Shown piece by piece: positions 1 through 7,128 of a stretch of DNA of 10,792 bases. The stretch covers positions 1 to 10,792 of the forward strand of contig JAFSTZ010000266.1 in the NCBI GenBank assembly GCA_017445525.1, written 5' to 3'. The notes under the pieces are model-generated. The model ran no database searches and was not told where the DNA came from. It saw only the letters and a list, made by a program, of their open reading frames with translations. The DNA is from Eubacterium sp. GTDB taxonomy: Bacteria; Bacillota; Clostridia; Lachnospirales; Lachnospiraceae. Every line of letters starts with the position of its first letter. Positions within the stretch are counted from its first letter, which is position 1. The position numbers and the translations under genes were made by a program.

Positions 1-456
1 AAAGGATACGAGTTTTACAGAAAAGATACCGATGGCGTCGACAATCAGGCTGACATCAACAAGATCGTCGGCAGCATACAGACCAGCGGAAGCTACAGTG
101 GCGCCATGGGTGTGGAATACCGCGAGATCACGAAACTGAATGAGTTAATCAAGAACCTTGAAAAACGCTTCTCACATCCGTTCAAGCTTGTTATGATAAC
201 TCTGGAAGCAGAGGGTAAAAACGATACGGGATCGCACGAGGCAGAGAAAGCCATGTACTATATGGAACAGGCTATACTGCAGACGATCCGCGACGTGGAT
301 ATCATGACCAGATACAACAAGCTTCAATTCCTGGTGATCCTGCTGGGAACCGATCAGGACGGTGTAACATCAGCTGTAGACAGGATATTCCGCGGGTATT
401 ATAAGATGAACGGAAGCGGATCCTACTCACCCTCATATACGATCGAGGGCGAATGA
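1..456 (+). CDS. C-terminal part of a tandem GGDEF-type signalling protein (5' end outside window)
   Basis: Frame 1 is open from the first base to a TGA at 454-456, giving 151 residues of a longer protein. The first residues (KGYEFYRKD) look like the closing strand of a GGDEF diguanylate cyclase domain. A linker of about 30 residues follows. The rest reads as a second GGDEF fold: HPFKLVMITLEAEGKND stands where active enzymes have a metal-binding DxD and an FKxxND motif, and TRYNKLQFLVIL stands where RYGGDEFxxxL is expected. The signature is therefore NKLQF and the metal-binding aspartate is gone, so this second domain is probably a non-catalytic dimerisation or sensing module. The ATG at 106 is internal, since homologous sequence extends upstream of it. 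Whether the first GGDEF domain is active, and what sensor lies upstream, cannot be seen. The family call is by eye. Confidence 0.7.
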   Translation, partial: KGYEFYRKDTDGVDNQADINKIVGSIQTSGSYSGAMGVEYREITKLNELIKNLEKRFSHPFKLVMITLEAEGKNDTGSHEAEKAMYYMEQAILQTIRDVDIMTRYNKLQFLVILLGTDQDGVTSAVDRIFRGYYKMNGSGSYSPSYTIEGE

Positions 457-504
457 GAGATATAACACATCACGTTCCAAAGACATTTATAGGCAAAAGA
501 CTTT

Positions 505-2658
505 TTATACAATAAGATCCGTCTTTTCCGTGCTCTCCTTGATATAACTTATCAATTTCTTGCAGGGAACACTCAATAAAAGTCCTATTATCAATGCCAC
601 ACCTACGTAGATGAACAGCACCATCAGATTGTCAGTATAAAAGCTTCCGTAAGTTCCTGCGATCGCTTCCTTTGCAGCATTTGTGCTGTATACAAACGGC
701 ATATATTTATATAACATATTATAAAAATCCGGAAGCACATCTACCGGGAAGGTCCCGCCCGACCCGGCTACCTGAAGCACCATCACTACCACTATCACCG
801 CTTCACCCACTGCACCGAAAGCAAACGTAAGCGCATAGTTAAGTATGGTGAAGGTAAAGCTGGTAAACGACATCGCAACCAACAGAAGCAGCGGATGCTC
901 ACACTGTATCCCAACAAAGAGCAGGGCTCCGACAACTGTGATAAGAGTCTGTATCTGACCGATAAAAAAGAACACCAGATATCTTCCGAAAAACTCCTCT
1001 ACATGATTGAACTTCCTATCTATCAGTTTATCTTTCACTCTCGTATGTATGATAGCAACCATGATAAGCGAACCTACCCATATCGATAGTACGATATAAA
1101 ACGGCGACATGGCTGAGCCATTATTTTTATACGGAAAAAGCTCTTTTGTTTTGACCAAAACCGGACTCGTCACAAACTCAGCTACCGCATCCGGATCTGT
1201 CTTCAGTAGTTTCATAAGCATCGAATACTGCTCGGCGGATTTAAATCCTTCAAGTCTGTCCTCAACCTCTTTGAGCTTCTCCCTGATCTTAAGTATATTA
1301 TCCTTTGCAGCCTTGAGCTTTTCAGGGCCGGAGGATATCATGTCAGGATAACTGTTCAGAACTTCTACGATCTTACCGACATCCGCATCACCAAAGTTAA
1401 GCGCCTTAACAGCCTTGGTGACTGTATCCTTTGCCGACTTTACAGCAGTTTCTATTACAGGCGAAAGCTTATTCTTATAAGCGTCCTTTAGCTGTTCCAG
1501 GTCATCCTCACAGCGCTCGATATCCTCCGTGCATGCATCATAAAACGCTTTGGCATCCTTCGGAAGGGCTGTGTTAAATGTCTCTATCTCCGCTATATCA
1601 AGATCAAGAGAAGTAAGATCCGAATCCACCCTGTCAGCGGCATCAGAAACCGAGGCGGATGTGGGAACACCGAGCTTTTTTATCAATCTTCTGATCGTAT
1701 CAAAGCCTTGTTTACCCTTGTTAAACAGAGTTCTTATCTTCTCAAGCGCCGAGTTGGATTTCACGGATCCGGCCGTCACTGCTGTATAAAACACTTCGGC
1801 CTTCTGTTTTATGGCGCTCAGATCAGCCTTGTGCGCCGTGAAGTTTAAGTCTATCAGATCATCAAGTGACTTTATATTGCTTGAAGCTGTATCCACAGCC
1901 TCCTGAGCATTTACCCTGACCTTATCTATACTCTTGTTCAGTTCATCTACATCTCCGGATATGGATTTAGCGGCTTTGATCACTCCTGATGCCGTTTTAG
2001 ACAGATTGATGTAAGAATCTATCACGCTGACCATGGCATCCAGATCCTCATTCGTCCTGTCAAATATCCCCGAACTCTTTACCTTGGTTCCGTTCAGATA
2101 TTCATTGGAACCAATCTCTGCAGTAACGCTCAAAGCACTCTTTGCAAGCACTTGGACAAAGGCATGATTGATCTCTCCCTGTATGGCAGTTTTAACCTTG
2201 CCTGTTATCTTCGGGGCTATGGCATTTTTCTTGTCATTCTCATAATATCGGATCTCAGGATGCTTGACATCTCCGCCGATAAAACTTACCAGATTGGCGG
2301 AAAAATCCTTCCCAATCACAAATGCAGCGTAATACTTTCCGGAAGTAACCCCCTCTACCGCTTTATGTCCGTGTTTAAGGACAACCCAATTTATCGACTT
2401 ATTTCCCTCAAGCTTTGAGACAACAATATCACCTATGTTGACCTCCTCATCCCTGATGTCGACGCCCTCATCTTCACTCGCAACCGCAACCGTGATATTT
2501 TTAGTAGACTCCGCTCCATATGGATCCCAGTTTGAAAATATATTAAACCACGCATAAAGACAAGGGATGACAGACAAGCCGATCACTATGACCACTGCCA
2601 CCACGTTGGAGGATATCCTCCTCATATCGGACAAGAAAATACTTATGACATTACGCAT
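505..2658 (-). CDS. YhgE/Pip family membrane protein (second paralogue of the pair)
   Basis: A 717-residue protein of the YhgE/Pip family, related to the lactococcal phage infection protein Pip and to the type VII secretion protein EsaA. It has one N-terminal membrane helix (about residues 19-41) running into the family signature PCLYAWFNIFSNWDPY. A long extracytoplasmic region follows, rich in helix and coiled coil (about 190-500) and containing YYENDKKNAIAPKIT near 138-152. Five C-terminal helices (about 519-537, 561-584, 590-613, 618-634, 679-697) resemble an ABC-2 permease domain, with the motif SGGTFPVDVLPDFY before the last helix. The ATG at 2658 lies 8 bases inside the preceding gene and has an AAGGAG site about 10 bases upstream. 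Last gene of the unit that begins at tRNA-Gln. Substrate and role are unknown; family members are known as phage receptors or envelope proteins and lack an ATPase of their own. Confidence 0.88.
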   Translation of the reverse strand: MRNVISIFLSDMRRISSNVVAVVIVIGLSVIPCLYAWFNIFSNWDPYGAESTKNITVAVASEDEGVDIRDEEVNIGDIVVSKLEGNKSINWVVLKHGHKAVEGVTSGKYYAAFVIGKDFSANLVSFIGGDVKHPEIRYYENDKKNAIAPKITGKVKTAIQGEINHAFVQVLAKSALSVTAEIGSNEYLNGTKVKSSGIFDRTNEDLDAMVSVIDSYINLSKTASGVIKAAKSISGDVDELNKSIDKVRVNAQEAVDTASSNIKSLDDLIDLNFTAHKADLSAIKQKAEVFYTAVTAGSVKSNSALEKIRTLFNKGKQGFDTIRRLIKKLGVPTSASVSDAADRVDSDLTSLDLDIAEIETFNTALPKDAKAFYDACTEDIERCEDDLEQLKDAYKNKLSPVIETAVKSAKDTVTKAVKALNFGDADVGKIVEVLNSYPDMISSGPEKLKAAKDNILKIREKLKEVEDRLEGFKSAEQYSMLMKLLKTDPDAVAEFVTSPVLVKTKELFPYKNNGSAMSPFYIVLSIWVGSLIMVAIIHTRVKDKLIDRKFNHVEEFFGRYLVFFFIGQIQTLITVVGALLFVGIQCEHPLLLLVAMSFTSFTFTILNYALTFAFGAVGEAVIVVVMVLQVAGSGGTFPVDVLPDFYNMLYKYMPFVYSTNAAKEAIAGTYGSFYTDNLMVLFIYVGVALIIGLLLSVPCKKLISYIKESTEKTDLIV

Positions 2659-3028
2659 TATCTATCTTCTCCTTGATCTCATCAAGCTTTTGGTTTACTT
2701 CAGTCTCCACACGCTCAGCGGGAGCACCTATAAGAGGGTTGAACTCAATATCGGAATCATCACCGGCAAGGATCCTCTGGATCTGATAATCCTTGTACTC
2801 CACATAGATCAGATAAAAAGCTATCCCGAACAACGACACTACCCAAAGGATCAGAAACAACGGCTTGGAGCTTTTGGTTATAAAGCATAACAGCAAAAAC
2901 ACCTGAGGCAGTATCAGATTGACCTTAAGACCTATTTTGATCTTTTTCTGATTGCGCTCATGGATTTTCTTTTCGTATTCGATGTACTGATCAAAAAGCT
3001 TTTTATAATCTCTTGAATCTTCACCCAT
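2651..3028 (-). CDS. Small two-helix membrane protein between two YhgE/Pip genes
   Basis: A protein of 125 residues that I do not recognise. It has a charged N-terminal amphipathic stretch (about 5-32, rich in K, E and Y), two membrane helices (about 34-51 and 57-76) joined by a short KSSKP turn, and an acidic C-terminal tail whose last 20 residues (VETEVNQKLDEIKEKIDNA) look like a coiled coil. Both ends are therefore predicted to lie on the same side of the membrane. The start is taken as the ATG at 3028-3026, which forms TGATG with the upstream stop codon and lies 8 bases after a GGAG. A GTG at 3031 is in frame but only 5 bases from that site. The 3' end overlaps the next gene by 8 bases. 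This tight coupling suggests it is made together with, and may bind, the flanking YhgE/Pip proteins; that partnership is inferred. Confidence 0.8.
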   Translation of the reverse strand: MGEDSRDYKKLFDQYIEYEKKIHERNQKKIKIGLKVNLILPQVFLLLCFITKSSKPLFLILWVVSLFGIAFYLIYVEYKDYQIQRILAGDDSDIEFNPLIGAPAERVETEVNQKLDEIKEKIDNA

Positions 3029-5154
3029 CACATCATCTCCGTATCTTCCATTCGTTTTTCAACGTAATGATTGATATTCTTGAATGGTTTTCTGATCAAC
3101 AAACCTATAACAAGCGCCACCACTATAAATGCGGAAAGCTTCAGCAGGTACATATAATAATCGTTTCCGTATCTTCCTCCCACACACTCTCTCAATGCAT
3201 TTATAGCATAAGGGAACGGGAAGAATATATATACCTTTTGGAAAAACTCAGGCAACAGCTCGATGGGATAAGTACCGGATGATCCGGCTATCTGAACCAC
3301 CACCGCGACAACGGTTATCGCCTTTCCAACGTCTCCGAACGTATATACCAGTGAGAAAATTAACACAGAGAAAACCAGACTTGTATATGCCGATCCGAAC
3401 ACAAACAGACCGACCTCAGCGCAATCGATCTTTAACAGATACAGATCTCCCCAAACTATGATCAGAGACTGTATCTGTCCCAATACTATATATGTGAGCA
3501 GTCTTCCGAAAAACAACTGATAATCTGCGGCCCCCGGGAACTTCTTTGCCGGCGGATGCACCTTGACGATCGCAGCAAGTACGATCGCTCCGACCCAAAG
3601 TGCCAATACGGTATAGAACGGAGCCACGCTAGATCCGTAGTTACTCGACGGATAGATGGAGTTGGTATCTATCTTTACAGGCTCCGAGAAAAACTCCGCA
3701 TAATTATCTACGTCTCCCGAAAGCGTATCCATGATGATCTGTTCTACCTCGCTCTCAGACGCATTCTCCACCTTCTCTAACAGCACATCAAGTCTGTTCT
3801 CAAAAAGAGTGAGCAGTTCATCAGTGCTGTCAAAGCTTGAATCCGCCTGGTTCAAAGTAAGCTGAAGGGAATCAAAGATCGTGATAGATGAATCCAGTGT
3901 ATTGCCAAGATTCTCGGCAGATATAACAGAATTATCAAGTATGGATCTGATACTGTCAACACTCAACTGTACAGCCGGAACGATACTGGTATTGACCATG
4001 GTTTCAAGCTTGTCTATGCCCGAAATGGCAGTTTCAAGTTTTTTGACAACCTCCGATCGTACACTCTCGGCCTTATCCCCCACTCCATCCAGCTTCTTAA
4101 ATACTCTGAGCGTACCCTCGATAGTGTTCAGTGTAATGCTAAACTTCTCACAGGCCGATGTTATCTTCGATGTGTCGACCCCGGTGATATCAAGTCTTAT
4201 CGCATCCTTGAGTGCATTACTACTTCTCTTTATAGAAATGATATCCTCTAAGGCATTCTCTGTTGACTGCAGAATCCCCTCAATATCCTTGCTCGCTTTT
4301 GCTGTCTCAAGCCTCAGCTTGAGATTTGAAAGAGCTGTCTGTATACCGGTTATGGTTTTCTTTGCCAGTGAACCGAATGACTTGATCTCTTCATCCGCTT
4401 TATCAAGATCCTCTTTTGAAGAACCGATATCCTCCGACATCCGGCGCGAAGCATCAGCCAGATCGGAAACCTCACCCGATGCATCATCAAGTGCTTCCTT
4501 CAGCGTGCCACTTCCCTCATGTAGTTTTTTCAGTATACTCCTGAACGACTCTATATCCTCTCTCAGCTTCTTCAGTCTGTCCACGATAGCATCTGTCGCC
4601 CCATCGGACAGCTTGTCCTTCAGGCTACTCATGCCGTTGAATATCTTTGTCGTCATGGTACTTACGAAGGTCTCATTTATACTGCTCTGAAGCGTGGAAG
4701 TAACAGTGTCCGTGATCTTGTTTGCAACGGCATTTTTCTTCTGATTCTGGTATAAAATCAGCTTAGGTCTCTTGAGTTTGTCAGAAAAAACATTGTACAT
4801 GGATGCAGTAAAGTTTTGTGGGATGATAAGCGCGGCATATATATCACCTGACTTGACCGACGATACCGCCTCATCTTTAGAATCCATAAACTGCCAGTCA
4901 AGAGCCTCATTGTCATGAAGTTTCTCGATGACGCCGTCACCTGCATTCTGCATCTCACCGTCCTGCTCATATCCTTCATCGAGCGAGACAACAGCCATCT
5001 TGATCTTGCCGGTATTTGCATACGGATCGTGATTTGAAAAGATGTTAAGCCATGCATATAATGCAGGGATAACACAGACTCCTATAGCTATGATAACCGC
5101 AAAAATACTCTTGAAAAGATTCCTGCAGTCAGCGAAGAAAATTTTTCTGATCAA
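3028..5154 (-). CDS. YhgE/Pip family membrane protein (first paralogue of the pair, TTG start)
   Basis: A 708-residue paralogue of the protein encoded two genes downstream, with the same plan. There is one N-terminal helix (about 17-38) followed by the signature PALYAWLNIFSNHDPY, a long extracytoplasmic helical region (about 170-490), and five C-terminal helices (about 511-529, 550-572, 582-606, 609-624, 669-687). SSGTYPIELLPEFFQKVY marks the ABC-2-like domain. YQNQKKNAVANKIT matches YENDKKNAIAPKIT in the paralogue, while the coiled-coil middle has diverged. The start codon is TTG: a GGGAGG site 8 bases upstream supports it, and the conserved N-terminal helix begins right after it, so the protein is not truncated. 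It is the first protein gene after tRNA-Gln, 21 bases from the tRNA 3' end, with no room for a separate promoter. The role is probably envelope-related, with the substrate unknown. Confidence 0.88.
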   Translation of the reverse strand: MIRKIFFADCRNLFKSIFAVIIAIGVCVIPALYAWLNIFSNHDPYANTGKIKMAVVSLDEGYEQDGEMQNAGDGVIEKLHDNEALDWQFMDSKDEAVSSVKSGDIYAALIIPQNFTASMYNVFSDKLKRPKLILYQNQKKNAVANKITDTVTSTLQSSINETFVSTMTTKIFNGMSSLKDKLSDGATDAIVDRLKKLREDIESFRSILKKLHEGSGTLKEALDDASGEVSDLADASRRMSEDIGSSKEDLDKADEEIKSFGSLAKKTITGIQTALSNLKLRLETAKASKDIEGILQSTENALEDIISIKRSSNALKDAIRLDITGVDTSKITSACEKFSITLNTIEGTLRVFKKLDGVGDKAESVRSEVVKKLETAISGIDKLETMVNTSIVPAVQLSVDSIRSILDNSVISAENLGNTLDSSITIFDSLQLTLNQADSSFDSTDELLTLFENRLDVLLEKVENASESEVEQIIMDTLSGDVDNYAEFFSEPVKIDTNSIYPSSNYGSSVAPFYTVLALWVGAIVLAAIVKVHPPAKKFPGAADYQLFFGRLLTYIVLGQIQSLIIVWGDLYLLKIDCAEVGLFVFGSAYTSLVFSVLIFSLVYTFGDVGKAITVVAVVVQIAGSSGTYPIELLPEFFQKVYIFFPFPYAINALRECVGGRYGNDYYMYLLKLSAFIVVALVIGLLIRKPFKNINHYVEKRMEDTEMM

Positions 5155-5162
5155 TAATAACG

Positions 5163-5168
5163 CCTCCC
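5163..5168 (-). promoter_or_regulatory. Shine-Dalgarno site that decides a TTG start
   Basis: GGGAGG on the minus strand, 8 bases before the TTG at 5154. It lies entirely in the 21-base gap between the tRNA-Gln 3' end and the first YhgE/Pip gene. It supports translation from TTG rather than from a later ATG. Confidence 0.8.
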
Positions 5169-5175
5169 AATAGTA

Positions 5176-5247
5176 CTGGCCCAGCCGGATTTGAACCGGC
5201 GCATGCAGGAGTCAAAGTCCTGTGCCTTACCGCTTGGCGATGGGCCA
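5176..5247 (-). tRNA. trnQ: tRNA-Gln (anticodon UUG)
   Basis: A full cloverleaf can be drawn on the minus strand. The 7-bp acceptor stem is TGGCCCA/TGGGCCA, and the D-arm region is GCCAAGCGGTAAGGC. The anticodon stem is CAGGA/TCCTG around the loop CTTTGAC, which puts TTG at 5215-5213, reading CAA glutamine codons. The T arm is GCCGG-TTCAAAT-CCGGC, and the discriminator base G is at 5176. CCA is not encoded: the bases after the discriminator are TAC. The 3' end is therefore expected to be trimmed (RNase Z-type) and CCA added. It lies 34 bases or so after a predicted start site and directly before a protein gene on the same strand. Confidence 0.95.
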
Positions 5248-5287
5248 CTGTCGCATCCACGGATATTCCCCTGAACGCATATTCTTA

Positions 5288-5316
5288 ACTATAGCATAAA
5301 AACCCTAAAAAAGCAA
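5288..5316 (-). promoter_or_regulatory. Predicted sigma-A promoter of the tRNA-Gln / YhgE-Pip unit
   Basis: On the minus strand, TTGCTT (5316-5311) and TATAGT (5293-5288) are separated by 17 bases. The start site should be near 5281, about 34 bases before the tRNA 5' end. The A/T-rich stretch just upstream of the -35 box (about 5317-5333, TTTTTAAAAAATAT on this strand) resembles an UP element, which is common at stable-RNA promoters. Confidence 0.65.
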
Positions 5317-5358
5317 ATATTTTTTAAAAATCATACCACTCCCCATCGAGCCTGATAC

Positions 5359-5436
5359 AAAGCTGTCAGATACTCATAGTTTTTCTTGACTTTTTTTTAA
5401 TGATAATGATATAATAATTTTTTGGTTGACAGCTTT
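5359..5436. repeat. 10-bp perfect inverted repeat flanking a promoter (possible operator pair)
   Basis: AAAGCTGTCA at 5359-5368 is the exact reverse complement of TGACAGCTTT at 5427-5436. The arms are 58 bases apart. They bracket the rightward promoter: the left arm is about 18 bases upstream of the -35 box and the right arm lies at about +5 to +14 of the transcript. Placement suggests two half-sites for a regulator or a looped repression complex, but no regulator gene is in the window and the function is inferred. Confidence 0.4.
5386..5415 (+). promoter_or_regulatory. Predicted sigma-A promoter of the DUF6765 operon
   Basis: TTGACT (5386-5391) and a consensus TATAAT (5410-5415) are 18 bases apart, and the TGA just before the -10 box gives an extended -10 character. 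The spacer begins with a run of T (5391-5398). Transcription should start near 5422, leaving a leader of about 44 bases before the ATG at 5466. It is divergent from the tRNA promoter, with 69 bases between the two -35 boxes. Confidence 0.75.
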
Positions 5437-5465
5437 TTTATAAATCACAAATTAGGAGTAAAAAC

Positions 5466-5972
5466 ATGGACGCCAGGATAAGGAAACTTCAGATAGAACT
5501 GCTGACGCTGGGAAACGGCGTTATCGTCGTCGGGATATGGTCATTCTTACGGTCAGCGCTGACGATATTTGTATCCGAAAACAATTTTTTTCAGGATGTC
5601 CCGGAAGAAGCGAAAACATTTGTATATATCTTCATCATCATAGTGACTGCTATACTGTTTTCTCTGGATTTCTATATAGGACTCTCTGCAAGAAGCGAAA
5701 GTAAGGGCAAGAAAAAGAGAATCGTATATCTCGTCTTCACCGCAATCTCGCTCGTTGTGTATATCGCCGTTGCACTGACAGGGGTGATCACACTTATCAT
5801 GAGAGCTACAACTGATGGAATCATAAGCAATATCATAACTATCATCATAGATATAACTTCGATAGTGTGTCTTGCTGAGCTGATGATCAACGGCATCTTG
5901 CTTCGCAAGCTTAGAAAAAATATCACTCCTGCCACATCAGAGGTGATCACGGAGGTAGGAAATGAACGCTGA
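5466..5972 (+). CDS. Small four-helix membrane protein, unknown function
   Basis: A protein of 168 residues that I cannot assign to a family. Four hydrophobic segments are clear (about 17-36, 51-73, 86-111 and 118-145). A short acidic loop (residues 38-50) separates the first two, and a strongly basic loop (SESKGKKKR, 77-85) separates the second and third, so the basic loop and both termini are probably cytoplasmic. The tail after the last helix is polar. The ATG at 5466 is 8 bases after an AGGAG and is the first gene behind a near-consensus promoter. The 3' end overlaps the next start by 11 bases, and the Shine-Dalgarno site of the next gene lies inside this one. No catalytic residues can be recognised, so a role as membrane partner of the downstream DUF6765 protein is only an inference. 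Confidence 0.85.
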   Translation: MDARIRKLQIELLTLGNGVIVVGIWSFLRSALTIFVSENNFFQDVPEEAKTFVYIFIIIVTAILFSLDFYIGLSARSESKGKKKRIVYLVFTAISLVVYIAVALTGVITLIMRATTDGIISNIITIIIDITSIVCLAELMINGILLRKLRKNITPATSEVITEVGNER

Positions 5973-7128
5973 CTTTCACTACTATGCTACATACTGCGCT
6001 GCCATACTCGCGGGCTTCTCGCACGAGGAGAGCATCTGCATATCCTACAGCGACAACTTTGTCGACTCATGCACCCGCACTCTGCTCACGCGTATAGATG
6101 CCCCCTCTGCAGCAGCTACCACTCAGATGTCACTGGAGATGATGTCGGCGAGGACAGATGTCGTGGGGATTCACGATATAACACGTATCTGGTCATCCTT
6201 TCACTTTCTCCCGAAAGACCTCTACGCCATGCCTGAGACTCACGGATCAAGGAAGCACCATTTTTCAAAAGCCTATCTGAATAAATACCGACTGATATGC
6301 GGTCCCGACTCGGAGCTGGTAGAGCTGACCGTTGATCTCGCAAAGGACAAAAGCCTGCAGGCGATCGGCCTGGCCATGCACGTGCTTTCGGACACATGGG
6401 CACATATGAACTTTGCAGGGACACCGTCGGTTGTTATAAATGATATCAAAGACAGCTATCTCTATCTGGTGACTGACGAGGGCGATATCAAGCCAAACTT
6501 CCGCCACTCTGCCAGTGCTCCGGATGATATAGACAATCTCATATTTACCAGAAGTCTGGGTGGCATAAGTGAAAACTTCATCATGAGTCTCGGTCATGGA
6601 CGTGCCGGGCATCTGCCGGACTACTGCTTTCTGCGATATCGGTATCTGCCTGCATGGGGCGACTACATGGAGATACTCAAGGACAACCCGTCGGACTATA
6701 AGCACGCTTTCTGCCAGATGATCACGGCTCTGAAGTATCTGCACGGAGACTCGGATAGCTTCACACGGGGTGTATATGATTTTGATGCGATAAAAGATAT
6801 AGAGGATGAGATAGAGACCATCCTGAGAAAGGTACAGCCCGATGCGAGCGAAGATTGGAGAAAACTCGGAGAAAAGCTTTCCGGGTGCGAGATAAAGCCC
6901 TATGGCGTAGAGGAATACCTCTCCGAATACGTCGAGGCAGATGAAGATAAAAAGGACGACACATTTATAGGAAAGTTTATCATAGCGGCTCTGGCGCAGA
7001 AAAGCATGGTGACCGCTCAGATATACAAGTCCGGTAACAAGCTGGCGGGACGCTCGGTCGACTACAGCGACAAGGGCTTCGGTGGTATGAAGGATTTTGA
7101 AAAACTGATACGGGAGGATAAGTCATGA
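5962..7128 (+). CDS. DUF6765-type protein, possible metal-dependent hydrolase
   Basis: A 388-residue protein without a signal peptide or membrane helix, so probably cytoplasmic. It has the look of DUF6765: an N-terminal DFHYYATYCAAILAGFS, then a YSDNFVD motif (29-35), FHFLP (80-84), HVLSDTWAHMNFAG (140-153) and GHGRAGHLPD (211-220). The spaced histidines and aspartates (H6, D31, D35, H81, H140, D144, H148, H212, H217) resemble the zinc-ligand pattern of the zinc phospholipase C / P1 nuclease fold, where an HxxxD motif binds metal. A metal-dependent phosphoesterase is therefore plausible but unproven. The C-terminal third is acidic and less distinctive. The start overlaps the upstream gene by 11 bases and has GGAGG at 5951-5955. 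The stop overlaps the next start as ATGA. Being sandwiched between two membrane-protein genes suggests action at the membrane. Confidence 0.82.
   Translation: MNADFHYYATYCAAILAGFSHEESICISYSDNFVDSCTRTLLTRIDAPSAAATTQMSLEMMSARTDVVGIHDITRIWSSFHFLPKDLYAMPETHGSRKHHFSKAYLNKYRLICGPDSELVELTVDLAKDKSLQAIGLAMHVLSDTWAHMNFAGTPSVVINDIKDSYLYLVTDEGDIKPNFRHSASAPDDIDNLIFTRSLGGISENFIMSLGHGRAGHLPDYCFLRYRYLPAWGDYMEILKDNPSDYKHAFCQMITALKYLHGDSDSFTRGVYDFDAIKDIEDEIETILRKVQPDASEDWRKLGEKLSGCEIKPYGVEEYLSEYVEADEDKKDDTFIGKFIIAALAQKSMVTAQIYKSGNKLAGRSVDYSDKGFGGMKDFEKLIREDKS

Noticed and set aside
495..527. Inverted repeat AAAAGAC / GTCTTTT around the stop codon of the YhgE/Pip gene, a possible terminator
   Set aside because: The 7-bp stem has only two G-C pairs and a 19-base loop, and neither strand has a proper T run right after it. 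Too weak to annotate.
3881..4690. A 269-residue open frame on the plus strand opposite the first YhgE/Pip gene
   Set aside because: Its Ser/Leu-rich composition is what the antisense of a coiled-coil coding region gives, it has no convincing ribosome site, and the opposite frame is a clear family member.
505..5154. The YhgE/Pip pair as a phage defence system
   Set aside because: The family is known from phage receptors, not defence, and nothing nearby (nuclease, toxin, retron, CRISPR) supports a defence role.
5176..5247. tRNA-Gln as an attachment site for an integrated element
   Set aside because: No integrase and no repeat of the tRNA 3' end was seen in the window; the neighbouring genes look like ordinary chromosomal genes.
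5426..5431. TTGACA as a second -35 box for the DUF6765 operon
   Set aside because: No acceptable -10 sequence lies 16-18 bases downstream; the match is explained by the right arm of the inverted repeat.
6265..6744. A 159-residue open frame on the minus strand inside the DUF6765 gene
   Set aside because: Antisense shadow of a frame with conserved family motifs and good ribosome sites.
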